Below are positions 7,618-16,538 of a DNA stretch of 64,000 nt, in pieces. Location: contig NZ_WOXS01000002.1 in assembly GCF_009852415.1 (NCBI RefSeq), positions 2,192,501 to 2,256,500 on the forward strand, written 5' to 3'. Origin of the DNA: Streptomyces sp. Tu 3180 (GTDB lineage: Bacteria; Actinomycetota; Actinomycetes; Streptomycetales; Streptomycetaceae). The translations under genes and the position numbers were made by a program. Numbering within the stretch: position 1 is the stretch's first letter; each line of letters starts with the position of its first letter. Below the pieces are notes generated by a model. That model saw only the letters and a list, made by a program, of their open reading frames with translations, did no database searches and was not told where the DNA came from.

Positions 7618-9720
7618 GTGAGCACCAAGCCGACCACCACAGACCTCGAGTGGACCGAGTTGGACCAGCGGGCCGTCGACACCGCCCGCGTCCTGGCCGC
7701 CGATGCCGTACAGAAGGTCGGCAACGGCCATCCGGGTACGGCGATGAGCCTGGCGCCTGCCGCCTACACCCTCTTCCAGAAGGTGATGCGGCACGACCCC
7801 GCGGACCCCGACTGGGTCGGACGCGACCGCTTCGTGCTGTCCGCCGGTCACTCGTCCCTGACCCTCTACACCCAGCTGTACCTGGCCGGCTTCGGTCTGG
7901 AGCTGGACGACCTGAAGTCCTTCCGCACCTGGGGCTCGAAGACGCCGGGCCACCCGGAGTACGGGCACACCAAGGGCGTCGAGACGACGACCGGTCCGCT
8001 GGGCCAGGGTGTCGCCAACGCCGTCGGCATGGCGATGGCCGCCCGCTACGAGCGCGGCCTGTTCGACCCGGAGGCCGCCCCCGGCGAGTCCCCCTTCGAC
8101 CACTTCGTCTACTGCATCGCCGGTGACGGCTGCCTCCAGGAGGGCATCTCCGCCGAGGCGTCCTCGCTGGCCGGCCACCAGAAGCTCGGCAACCTGATCC
8201 TGCTGTGGGACGACAACCACATCTCGATCGAGGGCGACACGGAGACGGCCGTCTCCGAGGACACCGTCAAGCGGTACGAGGCCTACGGCTGGCACGTGCA
8301 GCGGGTGGCCCCCAAGCCGGACGGCGACCTGGACCCGGCCGCGATCCACGACGCGATCCAGGAGGCGAAGAAGGTCACCGACCGGCCGTCCTTCATCGCG
8401 ATGCGCTCGATCATCGCCTGGCCGGCCCCGAACGCGCAGAACACCGAGGCCGCCCACGGCTCGGCGCTGGGCGACGACGAGGTCGCGGCCACCAAGCGCG
8501 TCCTCGGCTTCGACCCCGAGCAGACGTTCGAGGTGTCCGACGAGGTCATCGGCCACACCCGCAAGGCGCTGGAGCGGGGCAAGCAGGCCCGGGCCGAGTG
8601 GGAGAAGTCGTTCCAGGAGTGGCGCGGCAACAACGCCGAGCGCGCGGCCGAGTACGACCGCATCGCCGCCGGTGAGCTGCCCAAGGGCTGGGAGGAGAAG
8701 ATCCCGGTCTTCGAGCCGGGCAAGGGCGTCGCCACCCGTGCCGCCTCCGGCAAGGTGCTCCAGGCGCTGGGCGCGGTGATCCCGGAGCTGTGGGGCGGCT
8801 CGGCCGACCTGGCCGGCTCCAACAACACGACGATCGACAAGACGTCGTCGTTCCTCCCGGCGGACAACCCGCTGCCCGAGGCGGACCCGTACGGCCGCAC
8901 GATCCACTTCGGCATCCGCGAGCACGCCATGGCCGCGGAGATGAACGGCATCGCGCTGCACGGCAACACCCGGATCTACGGCGGCACCTTCCTGGTGTTC
9001 TCCGACTACATGCGCAACGCGGTGCGGCTGTCGGCGCTGATGCACCTGCCGGTGACGTACGTGTGGACGCACGACTCCATCGGCCTGGGCGAGGACGGCC
9101 CGACCCACCAGCCGGTCGAGCACCTGGCCTCGCTGCGCGCGATCCCGGGCCTGAACGTCGTCCGTCCGGCGGACGCGAACGAGACCGCGATCGCCTGGCG
9201 CGAGATCCTCAGGCGCTGGACGAAGGAGTTCGGCAAGGGCACCCCGCACGGTCTGGCCCTCACCCGCCAGGGCGTGCCGACGTACGAGCCGAACGAGGAC
9301 GCGGCGCGCGGCGGCTACGTGCTGTTCGAGGCCGAGGGGCCCTCCGGGCAGAGCGCGGAGCCGCAGGTCGTCCTCATCGCCACCGGCTCCGAGGTGCACG
9401 TCGCCGTCGAGGCCCGTGAGGCGCTCCAGGCCGACGGCGTGCCGACCCGTGTGGTGTCCATGCCGTCGGTCGAGTGGTTCGAGGAGCAGGACCAGGGGTA
9501 CCGGGACAGCGTCCTGCCGCCGTCCGTGAGGGCGCGCGTGGCCGTCGAGGCGGGGATCGGCCTCACCTGGCACAAGTACGTGGGGGACGCCGGCCGCATC
9601 GTGTCCCTGGAGCACTTCGGTGCCTCCGCGGACGGCAAGGTGCTGTTCCAGGAGTTCGGCTTCACCGCCGAGAACGTGGCCGCCGCGGCCCGGGAATCGA
9701 TCGCCGCAGCCCGGCGCTGA
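7618..9720 (+). CDS. tkt: Transketolase
   Basis: This 700-residue thiamine-diphosphate enzyme transfers two-carbon units between ketoses and aldoses in the non-oxidative pentose phosphate pathway. The N-terminal domain has [14 protein letters not shown]. The diphosphate-binding motif [19 protein letters not shown] starts near residue 167, and the catalytic-Glu region [14 protein letters not shown] is near 430. Length is normal for the family. The start is GTG; GGAGAGGAG lies upstream at rather long spacing. It is first in the operon tkt-tal-zwf-opcA-pgl, so oxidative and non-oxidative branches are expressed together. Confidence 0.97.
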   Translation: MSTKPTTTDLEWTELDQRAVDTARVLAADAVQKVGNGHPGTAMSLAPAAYTLFQKVMRHDPADPDWVGRDRFVLSAGHSSLTLYTQLYLAGFGLELDDLKSFRTWGSKTPGHPEYGHTKGVETTTGPLGQGVANAVGMAMAARYERGLFDPEAAPGESPFDHFVYCIAGDGCLQEGISAEASSLAGHQKLGNLILLWDDNHISIEGDTETAVSEDTVKRYEAYGWHVQRVAPKPDGDLDPAAIHDAIQEAKKVTDRPSFIAMRSIIAWPAPNAQNTEAAHGSALGDDEVAATKRVLGFDPEQTFEVSDEVIGHTRKALERGKQARAEWEKSFQEWRGNNAERAAEYDRIAAGELPKGWEEKIPVFEPGKGVATRAASGKVLQALGAVIPELWGGSADLAGSNNTTIDKTSSFLPADNPLPEADPYGRTIHFGIREHAMAAEMNGIALHGNTRIYGGTFLVFSDYMRNAVRLSALMHLPVTYVWTHDSIGLGEDGPTHQPVEHLASLRAIPGLNVVRPADANETAIAWREILRRWTKEFGKGTPHGLALTRQGVPTYEPNEDAARGGYVLFEAEGPSGQSAEPQVVLIATGSEVHVAVEAREALQADGVPTRVVSMPSVEWFEEQDQGYRDSVLPPSVRARVAVEAGIGLTWHKYVGDAGRIVSLEHFGASADGKVLFQEFGFTAENVAAAARESIAAARR

Positions 9721-9754
9721 CGCTCATATACGACACGTAGGAGATGGAATTTCC

Positions 9755-10873
9755 ATGACAGACGCACTCAAGCGCCTCTCCGAGGAAGGCGTCGCGATCT
9801 GGCTGGACGACCTGTCGCGCAAGCGGATCACGTCCGGCAACCTCGCCGAGCTGATCGACCAGCAGCACGTCGTGGGCGTCACCACCAACCCGACGATCTT
9901 CCAGAAGGCGATCTCCGAGGGCGACGGCTACGACCAGCAGCTCGCCGACCTCGCCGCCCGCAAGGTCACGGTCGAAGAGGCCATCCGCATGATCACCACG
10001 GCCGACGTCCGCGACGCCGCCGACATCCTGCGCCCGGTCTTCGACGCCACCGACGGCCGGGACGGCCGGGTCTCGATCGAGGTCGACCCGCGTCTGGCCC
10101 ACGACACCAGGGCGACGGTCGCCGAGGCCAAGCAGCTCGCCTGGCTGGTGGACCGGCCCAACACCCTCATCAAGATCCCGGCGACCGAGGCCGGCATCCC
10201 GGCGATCGCCGAGACCATCGGCCTGGGCATCAGCGTGAACGTGACGCTGATCTTCTCCCTGGAGCGCTACCGCAAGGTCATGGACGCGTTCCTCACCGGC
10301 CTGGAGAAGGCCCGGGAGCGCGGCCTGGACCTGTCGAAGATCCACTCCGTGGCGTCGTTCTTCGTCTCCCGCGTGGACACCGAGATCGACAAGCGGATCG
10401 ACGCGCTGGGCACCGACGAGGCCAAGGCGCTGCGCGGCAAGGCCGCCGTCGCCAATGCGCGCCTCGCCTACCAGGCGTACGAGGAGGTCTTCTCCTCGGA
10501 CCGCTGGAGCGCGCTGGAGCGCGAGGGCGCCAACAAGCAGCGTCCGCTGTGGGCGTCCACCGGCGTGAAGGACAAGGCGTACAAGGACACCATGTACGTC
10601 ACCGAGCTGGTCGCCCCCAACACGGTCAACACCATGCCGGAGGCCACACTGCTGGCCACCGAGGACCACGGCGAGATCACCGGCGACACCGTCGCCGGGA
10701 CCTACGAGCAGGCCCGCGCCGACCTCGACGCGGTGGAGCGGCTCGGCATCAAGTACGACGACGTGGTGCAGCTCCTGGAGGACGAGGGCGTCGAGAAGTT
10801 CGAGGCCTCCTGGAACGACCTGCTGAAGTCGACCGAGGCGGAGCTGCAGCGCCTCGCCCCCGCGGAGGGCTGA
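9755..10873 (+). CDS. tal: Transaldolase
   Basis: This 372-residue class I transaldolase swaps a dihydroxyacetone unit between sedoheptulose 7-phosphate and glyceraldehyde 3-phosphate. The Schiff-base lysine is in [10 protein letters not shown] (near residue 140), followed by [13 protein letters not shown]. The length fits the long actinobacterial/cyanobacterial type rather than the 316-residue E. coli TalB type. The ATG follows TAGGAGATGG, a good ribosome-binding sequence, 34 nt after the tkt stop. Confidence 0.96.
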   Translation: MTDALKRLSEEGVAIWLDDLSRKRITSGNLAELIDQQHVVGVTTNPTIFQKAISEGDGYDQQLADLAARKVTVEEAIRMITTADVRDAADILRPVFDATDGRDGRVSIEVDPRLAHDTRATVAEAKQLAWLVDRPNTLIKIPATEAGIPAIAETIGLGISVNVTLIFSLERYRKVMDAFLTGLEKARERGLDLSKIHSVASFFVSRVDTEIDKRIDALGTDEAKALRGKAAVANARLAYQAYEEVFSSDRWSALEREGANKQRPLWASTGVKDKAYKDTMYVTELVAPNTVNTMPEATLLATEDHGEITGDTVAGTYEQARADLDAVERLGIKYDDVVQLLEDEGVEKFEASWNDLLKSTEAELQRLAPAEG

Positions 10874-10877
10874 CACG

Positions 10878-12401
10878 TTGTCCAGCAGCAATCCGCTGCG
10901 TGACCCGGCGGACCGACGGCTCCCGCGCATCGCGGGGCCGTCGGGCCTGGTCATCTTCGGCGTGACGGGCGACCTGTCCCGCAAGAAGCTGATGCCGGCC
11001 GTGTACGACCTCGCCAACCGCGGCCTGCTGCCGCCCGGCTTCTCGCTGGTCGGCTTCGCCCGCCGCGAGTGGGCGAACGAGGACTTCGCCCAGGAGGTCC
11101 ACGACGCGGTCAAGGAGCACGCCCGCACCCCCTTCCGCGAGGAGGTCTGGCAGCAGCTCATCCAGGGCATGCGGTTCGTGCAGGGCACCTTCGACGACGA
11201 CGAGTCCTTCGAGCGGCTGCGGGCCACGATCGAGGAGCTGGACAAGGCACAGGGCACGGGCGGCAACTTCGCCTTCTACCTGTCGGTGCCGCCGCGCTCC
11301 TTCCCGGTGGTCATCCAGCAGCTCAAGAAGCACGGCCTGGCCGACCAGAAGGAAGGCTCCTGGCGCCGCGCGGTCATCGAGAAGCCGTTCGGGCACGACC
11401 TGCGGTCGGCCGAGGAGCTGAACGCGATCGTCCACGAGGTGTTCGCCCCGGACCAGGTGTTCCGGATCGACCACTACCTGGGCAAGGAGACCGTCCAGAA
11501 CATCCTGGCGCTGCGCTTCGCCAACCAGATGTTCGAGCCGGTCTGGAACCGGTCCTTCGTCGACCACGTGCAGATCACCATGGCCGAGGACATCGGCATC
11601 GGCGGCCGCGCGGGCTACTACGACGGCATCGGCGCCGCCCGCGACGTCATCCAGAACCACCTGCTCCAGCTGCTCGCGCTCACCGCGATGGAGGAACCCT
11701 CCTCCTTCGACGCGGACGCGCTCGCCGCGGAGAAGACCAAGGTGCTCGGCGCCGTCCGGCTGCCGAAGGACCTGGGCCGGGACACCGTGCGCGCGCAGTA
11801 CACGGCCGGCTGGCAGGGCGGCGCGAAGGTCATCGGCTACCTGGACGAGGAGGGCATCGACGCCTCCTCGAAGACCGACACCTACGCGGCGATCAAGCTG
11901 GGCATCGACAACCGCCGCTGGGCGGGCGTCCCCTTCTACCTGCGCACCGGCAAGCGGCTGGGCCGCCGGGTCACCGAGATCGCGGTGGTCTTCCAGCGCG
12001 CCCCGCACTCGCCCTTCGACACCACGGCCACCGAGGAGCTGGGCTCCAACGCCATCGTGATCCGCGTCCAGCCGGACGAGGGCGTCACGGTGCGCTTCGG
12101 TTCCAAGGTGCCGGGCACGTCGATGGAGATCCGGGACGTGTCGATGGACTTCGCCTACGGCGAGTCGTTCACCGAGTCCAGCCCGGAGGCGTACGAGCGG
12201 CTGATCCTCGACGTCCTGCTCGGCGACTCCAACCTCTTCCCGCGCACGGAGGAGGTCGAGCTGTCCTGGAAGATCCTCGACCCGATCGAGGAGTACTGGG
12301 ACACCAACGGCAAGCCGGCCCGCTACCCGGCCGGAACGTGGGGACCCGTCGAGGCGGACGAAATGCTCGAGCGAGACGGACGGAGCTGGCGCCGGCCATG
12401 A
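10878..12401 (+). CDS. zwf: Glucose-6-phosphate 1-dehydrogenase
   Basis: This 507-residue enzyme oxidises glucose 6-phosphate to 6-phosphogluconolactone with NADP+. The Rossmann motif is FGVTGDLSRKK (27-37), and the active-site signature RIDHYLGKE is near residues 195-203. The start codon is TTG, rare even in Streptomyces; GGAGG lies 9 nt before it and the next residues (SSSNPLRDPADRRLPRI) are the usual family start. The gene begins 4 nt after tal, and its stop overlaps opcA. A weak TTG start combined with tight spacing suggests translation depends on coupling to tal. Confidence 0.96.
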   Translation: MSSSNPLRDPADRRLPRIAGPSGLVIFGVTGDLSRKKLMPAVYDLANRGLLPPGFSLVGFARREWANEDFAQEVHDAVKEHARTPFREEVWQQLIQGMRFVQGTFDDDESFERLRATIEELDKAQGTGGNFAFYLSVPPRSFPVVIQQLKKHGLADQKEGSWRRAVIEKPFGHDLRSAEELNAIVHEVFAPDQVFRIDHYLGKETVQNILALRFANQMFEPVWNRSFVDHVQITMAEDIGIGGRAGYYDGIGAARDVIQNHLLQLLALTAMEEPSSFDADALAAEKTKVLGAVRLPKDLGRDTVRAQYTAGWQGGAKVIGYLDEEGIDASSKTDTYAAIKLGIDNRRWAGVPFYLRTGKRLGRRVTEIAVVFQRAPHSPFDTTATEELGSNAIVIRVQPDEGVTVRFGSKVPGTSMEIRDVSMDFAYGESFTESSPEAYERLILDVLLGDSNLFPRTEEVELSWKILDPIEEYWDTNGKPARYPAGTWGPVEADEMLERDGRSWRRP

Positions 12402-13474
12402 AGATAGACCTCACGGACACCACGGCCAGCAAGATCAACAAGGCGCTGGTGCAGGGCCGCCGTGCCATCGGCACCCCGGCCGTCGGCATGGTGCTCACGC
12501 TGGTCATCGTGACGGACGAGGAGAACGCCTACGACGCGCTGAAGGCGGCGAACGACGCCTCGCACGAGCACCCCTCGCGCACGCTCGTGGTCATCAGGCG
12601 CGTCTCCCGCTCGCCCCGCGACCGCACCCAGTCCCGCCTCGACGCCGAGGTGCGGGTGGGCGCGGACGCGGGCACCGGCGAGACGGTGGTGCTCCGGCTG
12701 TACGGCGAGGTCGTCGACCACGCCCAGTCGGTGGTGCTGCCGCTGCTGCTGCCGGACGCCCCGGTGGTGGTCTGGTGGCCGGTCAACGCCCCGCTGGACC
12801 CGGCGAAGGACCCGCTGGGCGCGCTGGCCCAGCGCCGGGTCACCGACACCTACGCCTGCGAGCAGCCCGTCCGGGAGCTCGCGGCCCGCGCCGCCGCCTA
12901 CACCCCGGGCGACACGGACCTGTCCTGGACCCGCATCACGCCGTGGCGTTCGATGCTGGCCGCGGCCCTGGACCAGATCGCCTGCGAGGTGGTCGGCGTC
13001 GAGGTGGAGGGCGAGGAGTTCAACCCGAGCTGCGAGCTGCTGGCGATGTGGCTCGCGGACCGGCTGGACGTGCCCGTGAAGCGCTCGCTGTCGGGCGGCC
13101 CGGGGCTCACGGCGGTCCGCATGGACACCGACTGCGGTCCGATCGTGCTGGACCGTGCCGACGGTTCGCTGGCGACGCTGTCCATCCAGGGCCAGCCCAA
13201 GCGTGCGGTGGCGCTCAAGCGCCGGGACACGGCGGAGCTGATCGCGGAGGAGCTGCGGCGCCTGGACCCGGACGACACGTACGCGTCGGCGCTGCGGTAC
13301 GGCGTGGAGCGGCTGAAGCCGTCGGACGGGGCGTCCGGCGGACCGTCGGGTGAGCCGCCGGCCAAAGGAGGAGCGGAGCGCGAGGCGGTCCCCGCGCCCG
13401 TCGAGTCGGTTGCGAAAGGTCCCGCGGACCGGGCGACGGCGCAGGCGCCGGTGAAGAGGGCGGCGGCGAAGTGA
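12398..13474 (+). CDS. opcA: OpcA, glucose-6-phosphate dehydrogenase assembly/activator protein
   Basis: OpcA is an allosteric partner needed for full Zwf activity in actinobacteria and cyanobacteria. The 358-residue protein opens MKIDLTDTTASKINKAL and has the conserved core PVVVWWPVNAPLD and the DLSWTRITPWRSMLAAALDQ region. The last 45 residues are an Ala/Pro/Lys-rich tail (ending PVKRAAAK) without family conservation. The ATG overlaps the zwf stop (ATGA) and the stop overlaps the pgl GTG (GTGA), so Zwf, OpcA and Pgl should be made in fixed ratio. Confidence 0.95.
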   Translation: MKIDLTDTTASKINKALVQGRRAIGTPAVGMVLTLVIVTDEENAYDALKAANDASHEHPSRTLVVIRRVSRSPRDRTQSRLDAEVRVGADAGTGETVVLRLYGEVVDHAQSVVLPLLLPDAPVVVWWPVNAPLDPAKDPLGALAQRRVTDTYACEQPVRELAARAAAYTPGDTDLSWTRITPWRSMLAAALDQIACEVVGVEVEGEEFNPSCELLAMWLADRLDVPVKRSLSGGPGLTAVRMDTDCGPIVLDRADGSLATLSIQGQPKRAVALKRRDTAELIAEELRRLDPDDTYASALRYGVERLKPSDGASGGPSGEPPAKGGAEREAVPAPVESVAKGPADRATAQAPVKRAAAK

Positions 13475-14256
13475 CCACGGCACCGCAGCTCGTCGTGCAC
13501 CGCGACAAGGAGCTGATGGCCCGGGCCGCGGCGGCCCGGCTGATCACGAAGATCGTGGACGCCCAGGCGTCGCGGGGCTCGGCCTCCGTCGTCCTGACCG
13601 GTGGCCGCAACGGCAACGGCCTGCTGGCCGCGCTGGCGGCGGCCCCGGCCCGGGACGCGGTCGACTGGGCCCGGCTCGACCTGTGGTGGGGCGACGAGCG
13701 GTTCCTGCCGGAGGGCGATCCGGAGCGCAATGTCACCCAGGCCCGTGAGGCGCTGCTCGACGCGGTGCCGCTGGACCCGGAGCGCGTGCACGCCATGCCC
13801 GCGTCCGACGGACCGCACGGCACCGACGTGGACGCGGCCGCGGCCGCCTACGCGGAGGAACTGGCCCGTGCGGCCGGTCCGGAGAACCACGGGCCCGTCC
13901 CGACGTTCGACGTCCTGATGCTGGGCGTCGGCCCGGACACGCACGTGGCCTCCCTCTTCCCGGAGTTCCCGGCGGTCCGGGAGACGGAGCGCACGGTGGT
14001 CGGTGTGCACGGCGCGCCCAAGCCCCCTCCGACCCGGGTGACCCTCACCCTCCCGGCGATCCGCGCGGCCCGCGAGGTGTGGCTGCTGGCGGCCGGCGAG
14101 GACAAGGCCGAGGCGGCGGCGATCGCCCTGTCGGGCGCGGGCGAGATCCAGGCCCCGGCGGCGGGCGCGCGGGGCCGTGCCCGCACGCTGTGGCTGCTGG
14201 ACGCGACGGCGGCGTCGCAGCTGCCGCGGTCGCTGTATCCGCCGGCGTCGGCCTGA
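13471..14256 (+). CDS. pgl: 6-phosphogluconolactonase
   Basis: This enzyme hydrolyses 6-phosphogluconolactone to 6-phosphogluconate. It is a 261-residue DevB/SOL-type protein with VVLTGGRNGNGLLAAL at the phosphate-binding loop (about 39-54), the family motif WWGDERFLPEGDPERNV (about 72-88) and FDVLMLGVGPDTHVASLFP (about 146-164). The first glycine-rich loop reads GGRNGNG rather than the common GGxTP, a variation I recall from other actinobacteria. It is the last gene of the operon; the GTG overlaps the opcA stop. Confidence 0.95.
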   Translation: MTTAPQLVVHRDKELMARAAAARLITKIVDAQASRGSASVVLTGGRNGNGLLAALAAAPARDAVDWARLDLWWGDERFLPEGDPERNVTQAREALLDAVPLDPERVHAMPASDGPHGTDVDAAAAAYAEELARAAGPENHGPVPTFDVLMLGVGPDTHVASLFPEFPAVRETERTVVGVHGAPKPPPTRVTLTLPAIRAAREVWLLAAGEDKAEAAAIALSGAGEIQAPAAGARGRARTLWLLDATAASQLPRSLYPPASA

Positions 14257-14273
14257 CGCACCCCTCGCACACC

Positions 14274-14306
14274 GGGACCCCCGCCCCGTCAGGAGGCGGG
14301 GGTCCC
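14274..14306 (+). terminator. Terminator of the tkt-tal-zwf-opcA-pgl operon
   Basis: A perfect 12-bp stem (GGGACCCCCGCC at 14274-14285 and its complement at 14295-14306) has a 9-nt loop and sits 17 nt after the pgl stop. It also faces the convergent sugar-permease gene. Confidence 0.85.
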
Positions 14307-14335
14307 TGCGTGAGGGGGTCCCTGTGCGAGGGGCG

Positions 14336-15175
14336 TCACTTGACCGACCCGGCCATCACCCCCTGCACGAAGTGCCGCTGGAAGGCGAAGAACACGGCCA
14401 CCGGCACCACCAGCGACAGGAACGCGCCCGGCGCCAGGACGTCGATGTTGCTGCCGAACTGACGGATCTGCGACTGGAGTTGCACCGTCAGCGGCTGGGA
14501 GGAGCTGTCGGCGAAGAGCAGGGCGACCAGCATGTCGTTCCAGACCCACAGGAACTGGAAGATGGCGAGGCTGGCGATCGCCGGGCGGCCGACGGGGAGC
14601 ACGAGCCGGGTGAAGATGCGCCACTCGCTGCCGCCGTCCATCCGGGCGGCCTCCAGCATCTCCTTGGGCATCTCGGCGAAGTAGTTCCGCAGCAGGAACA
14701 CCGCGAACGGCAGCCCGTACGCCACGTGGAACAGCACGACGCCGGGGATGGTGCCGAACAGGCCGAGCTGCCCGAAGAGTTTGGCCACCGGCAGCAGGCC
14801 GATCTGGACGGGGACGACCAGCAGCGCCACCACGACGAGGAAGACCGGCTCGCGCCCGGGGAAGTCCAGCCAGGCGAAGGCGTATCCGGCGAGCGCGGCG
14901 ACGACCACGACCAGGACGGTCGTCGGCACCGAGATCAGCACGGTGTTCCAGAACGCCTGGGTGATGCCCGAGTTCTCCAGCAGCGCCGCGTAGTTGTCGA
15001 AGGACAGCTGCCCGGGGCTGGTGAACACGGTCCACCAGCCGCCCTCGGCCGTGTCCTCGGCGGAGCGCAGCGAGGACAGGAACAGGCCGGCCAGCGGGGT
15101 CATCCAGACCAGGCCGATCACGACCAGGAAGGCCTGCACCACCGCGTTGCCCAGGCCGCGCCGGACCGCGTTCAT
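14336..15175 (-). CDS. Carbohydrate ABC transporter permease, MalG/AglG type
   Basis: This 279-residue inner-membrane subunit has six predicted helices. The cytoplasmic EAA loop is EMLEAARMDGGSEWRIFTRL (about 188-207), where it docks on the ATPase. The ATG at 15175 overlaps the stop of the upstream permease (ATGA) and has GAAGGAG at 6-nt spacing. It is the last gene of the operon GH13 hydrolase - binding protein - MalF-like - MalG-like. No ATPase gene is present; in Streptomyces a shared ATPase, MsiK, usually energises such importers. Confidence 0.93.
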   Translation of the reverse strand: MNAVRRGLGNAVVQAFLVVIGLVWMTPLAGLFLSSLRSAEDTAEGGWWTVFTSPGQLSFDNYAALLENSGITQAFWNTVLISVPTTVLVVVVAALAGYAFAWLDFPGREPVFLVVVALLVVPVQIGLLPVAKLFGQLGLFGTIPGVVLFHVAYGLPFAVFLLRNYFAEMPKEMLEAARMDGGSEWRIFTRLVLPVGRPAIASLAIFQFLWVWNDMLVALLFADSSSQPLTVQLQSQIRQFGSNIDVLAPGAFLSLVVPVAVFFAFQRHFVQGVMAGSVK

Positions 15176-16533
15176 CGCTGACTCCTTCGGAAACGGCGGA
15201 CGTTGAAGACCATGGCCGGGATGACCAGGAGCAGCAGCAGCACGCCGAGGGCGCTGCCGAGGCCCTGGTCGTTGCCGCCGCCGAACGACACCAGCCACAT
15301 CTGCGTCGCGAGCACGGTCGCGTCCTCCTGCACGGGACCGGGCGCGATGATGTAGACGAGGTCGAAGACCTTCATCACGTTGATCACCAGGGTCACGAAG
15401 ACGACGGTGAGGACGGGCGCGAGCAGCGGGACCGTGATGCGGCGGAAGATCTGCCACTCGTTCGCGCCGTCCATCCGCGCCGCCTCCAGCGCGTCCCGGG
15501 GCAGGGTGGACAGGCCGGCCCCGATCAGCACCATCGCGAAGCCGGTCCAGATCCACAGGTACGCGCCGATGATCGCCGGCGTGACGAGGGCCGGTCCGAG
15601 CCAGGAGACGCCCTCGTAGGGCGGCGCGAAGTTGGCGGAGGGCAGCTTCAGCGCGTACGGGCCGCCGTCCAGGCCGGTGAAGCGGAAGGAGCCGTCGGCC
15701 GCGGTCGTCGTGCTCGCGACCGTCCTCCCGTCACGGACCGCCTCGACCTTCATGCCGGGCAGTCCGCTCTCCCGCCGGTCGACCACCCCCGGCTCCCCTC
15801 CCCCGCCGGGGGTGAAGTCGAGGTACACCACGCCGCGCACCTCGTCGGGGCCGGCCGTGCGGGCGGCCGCGGCGCGGGCGGGTTCGGCGTCCCCGGGCAG
15901 GTCCCTGGGAGCGACTCCGACCAGGCCCAGCGCCGCCGTGCCGCCGGGCGTGACGTCCGCGCCGGTGACGTACGAGCCGTCCGCCCCCTCGGTCAGGCCC
16001 TCGCCGTCCCGGGCGCGGGCGGTCGGGTAGGAGGAGGTGCCCTTGAAGGCGTCGTGGACGGTGACCGCGGCGGCGTTCAGGACGCCCTTGTCCGGGTCCT
16101 GGTCGTAGGCCAGCCGGAAGATGATCCCGGCGGCCAGGAAGGACACCGCCATCGGCATGAACAGCAGCAGCTTGAAGGCGGTGGCCCAGCGGACCTTCTC
16201 CACCAGCACGGCCAGGATCAGTCCGAGCCCGGTGAGCAGGGTGGGGGCGACGACGACCCAGATCGCGGTGTTCCGCACGGCCTTGAGGGTGGTCGGGTCG
16301 CGGAACATCTCGGCGTAGTTCTCGCCGCCCACGAACGTGGTGCCGGAGGCGTCGAAGAGGCTGCGGCCGACGGAGAACAGCACCGGGTAGACCACCAGCG
16401 CGCCCAGCAGGAGCAGCGCGGGGAGCACGAACAGCAGGGCGATGACCCGCCCCCGGCGGCGCGGACGCCGGCCGCGCGCGCCGGGGTGTGCGGGCGCCGG
16501 GGGGCTCGCCTCTTTCACCAGTGTGGCGGTCAC
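15172..16533 (-). CDS. Carbohydrate ABC transporter permease, MalF type, with large inserted extracytoplasmic domain
   Basis: This 453-residue permease is about 120-160 residues longer than the usual actinobacterial MalF/AglF partner. Helices lie near residues 30-55, 85-110 and 118-142, then a hydrophilic insert of about 165 residues (roughly 145-312), then the remaining helices and the EAA loop DALEAARMDGANEWQIFRRI (347-366). Within the insert, about 232-300 reads like a Cna-B/SdrD beta-sandwich: VRGVVYLDFTPGG, GLPGMKVEAVRDGR, TTTAADGSFRFTGLDGGPY. E. coli MalF has its P2 loop at the same place, but of different sequence. I chose GTG 16533 (VTATLVKEAS), 5 nt after the binding-protein stop. 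Confidence 0.88.
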   Translation of the reverse strand: MTATLVKEASPPAPAHPGARGRRPRRRGRVIALLFVLPALLLLGALVVYPVLFSVGRSLFDASGTTFVGGENYAEMFRDPTTLKAVRNTAIWVVVAPTLLTGLGLILAVLVEKVRWATAFKLLLFMPMAVSFLAAGIIFRLAYDQDPDKGVLNAAAVTVHDAFKGTSSYPTARARDGEGLTEGADGSYVTGADVTPGGTAALGLVGVAPRDLPGDAEPARAAAARTAGPDEVRGVVYLDFTPGGGGEPGVVDRRESGLPGMKVEAVRDGRTVASTTTAADGSFRFTGLDGGPYALKLPSANFAPPYEGVSWLGPALVTPAIIGAYLWIWTGFAMVLIGAGLSTLPRDALEAARMDGANEWQIFRRITVPLLAPVLTVVFVTLVINVMKVFDLVYIIAPGPVQEDATVLATQMWLVSFGGGNDQGLGSALGVLLLLLVIPAMVFNVRRFRRSQR

Positions 16534-16538
16534 GGCCG

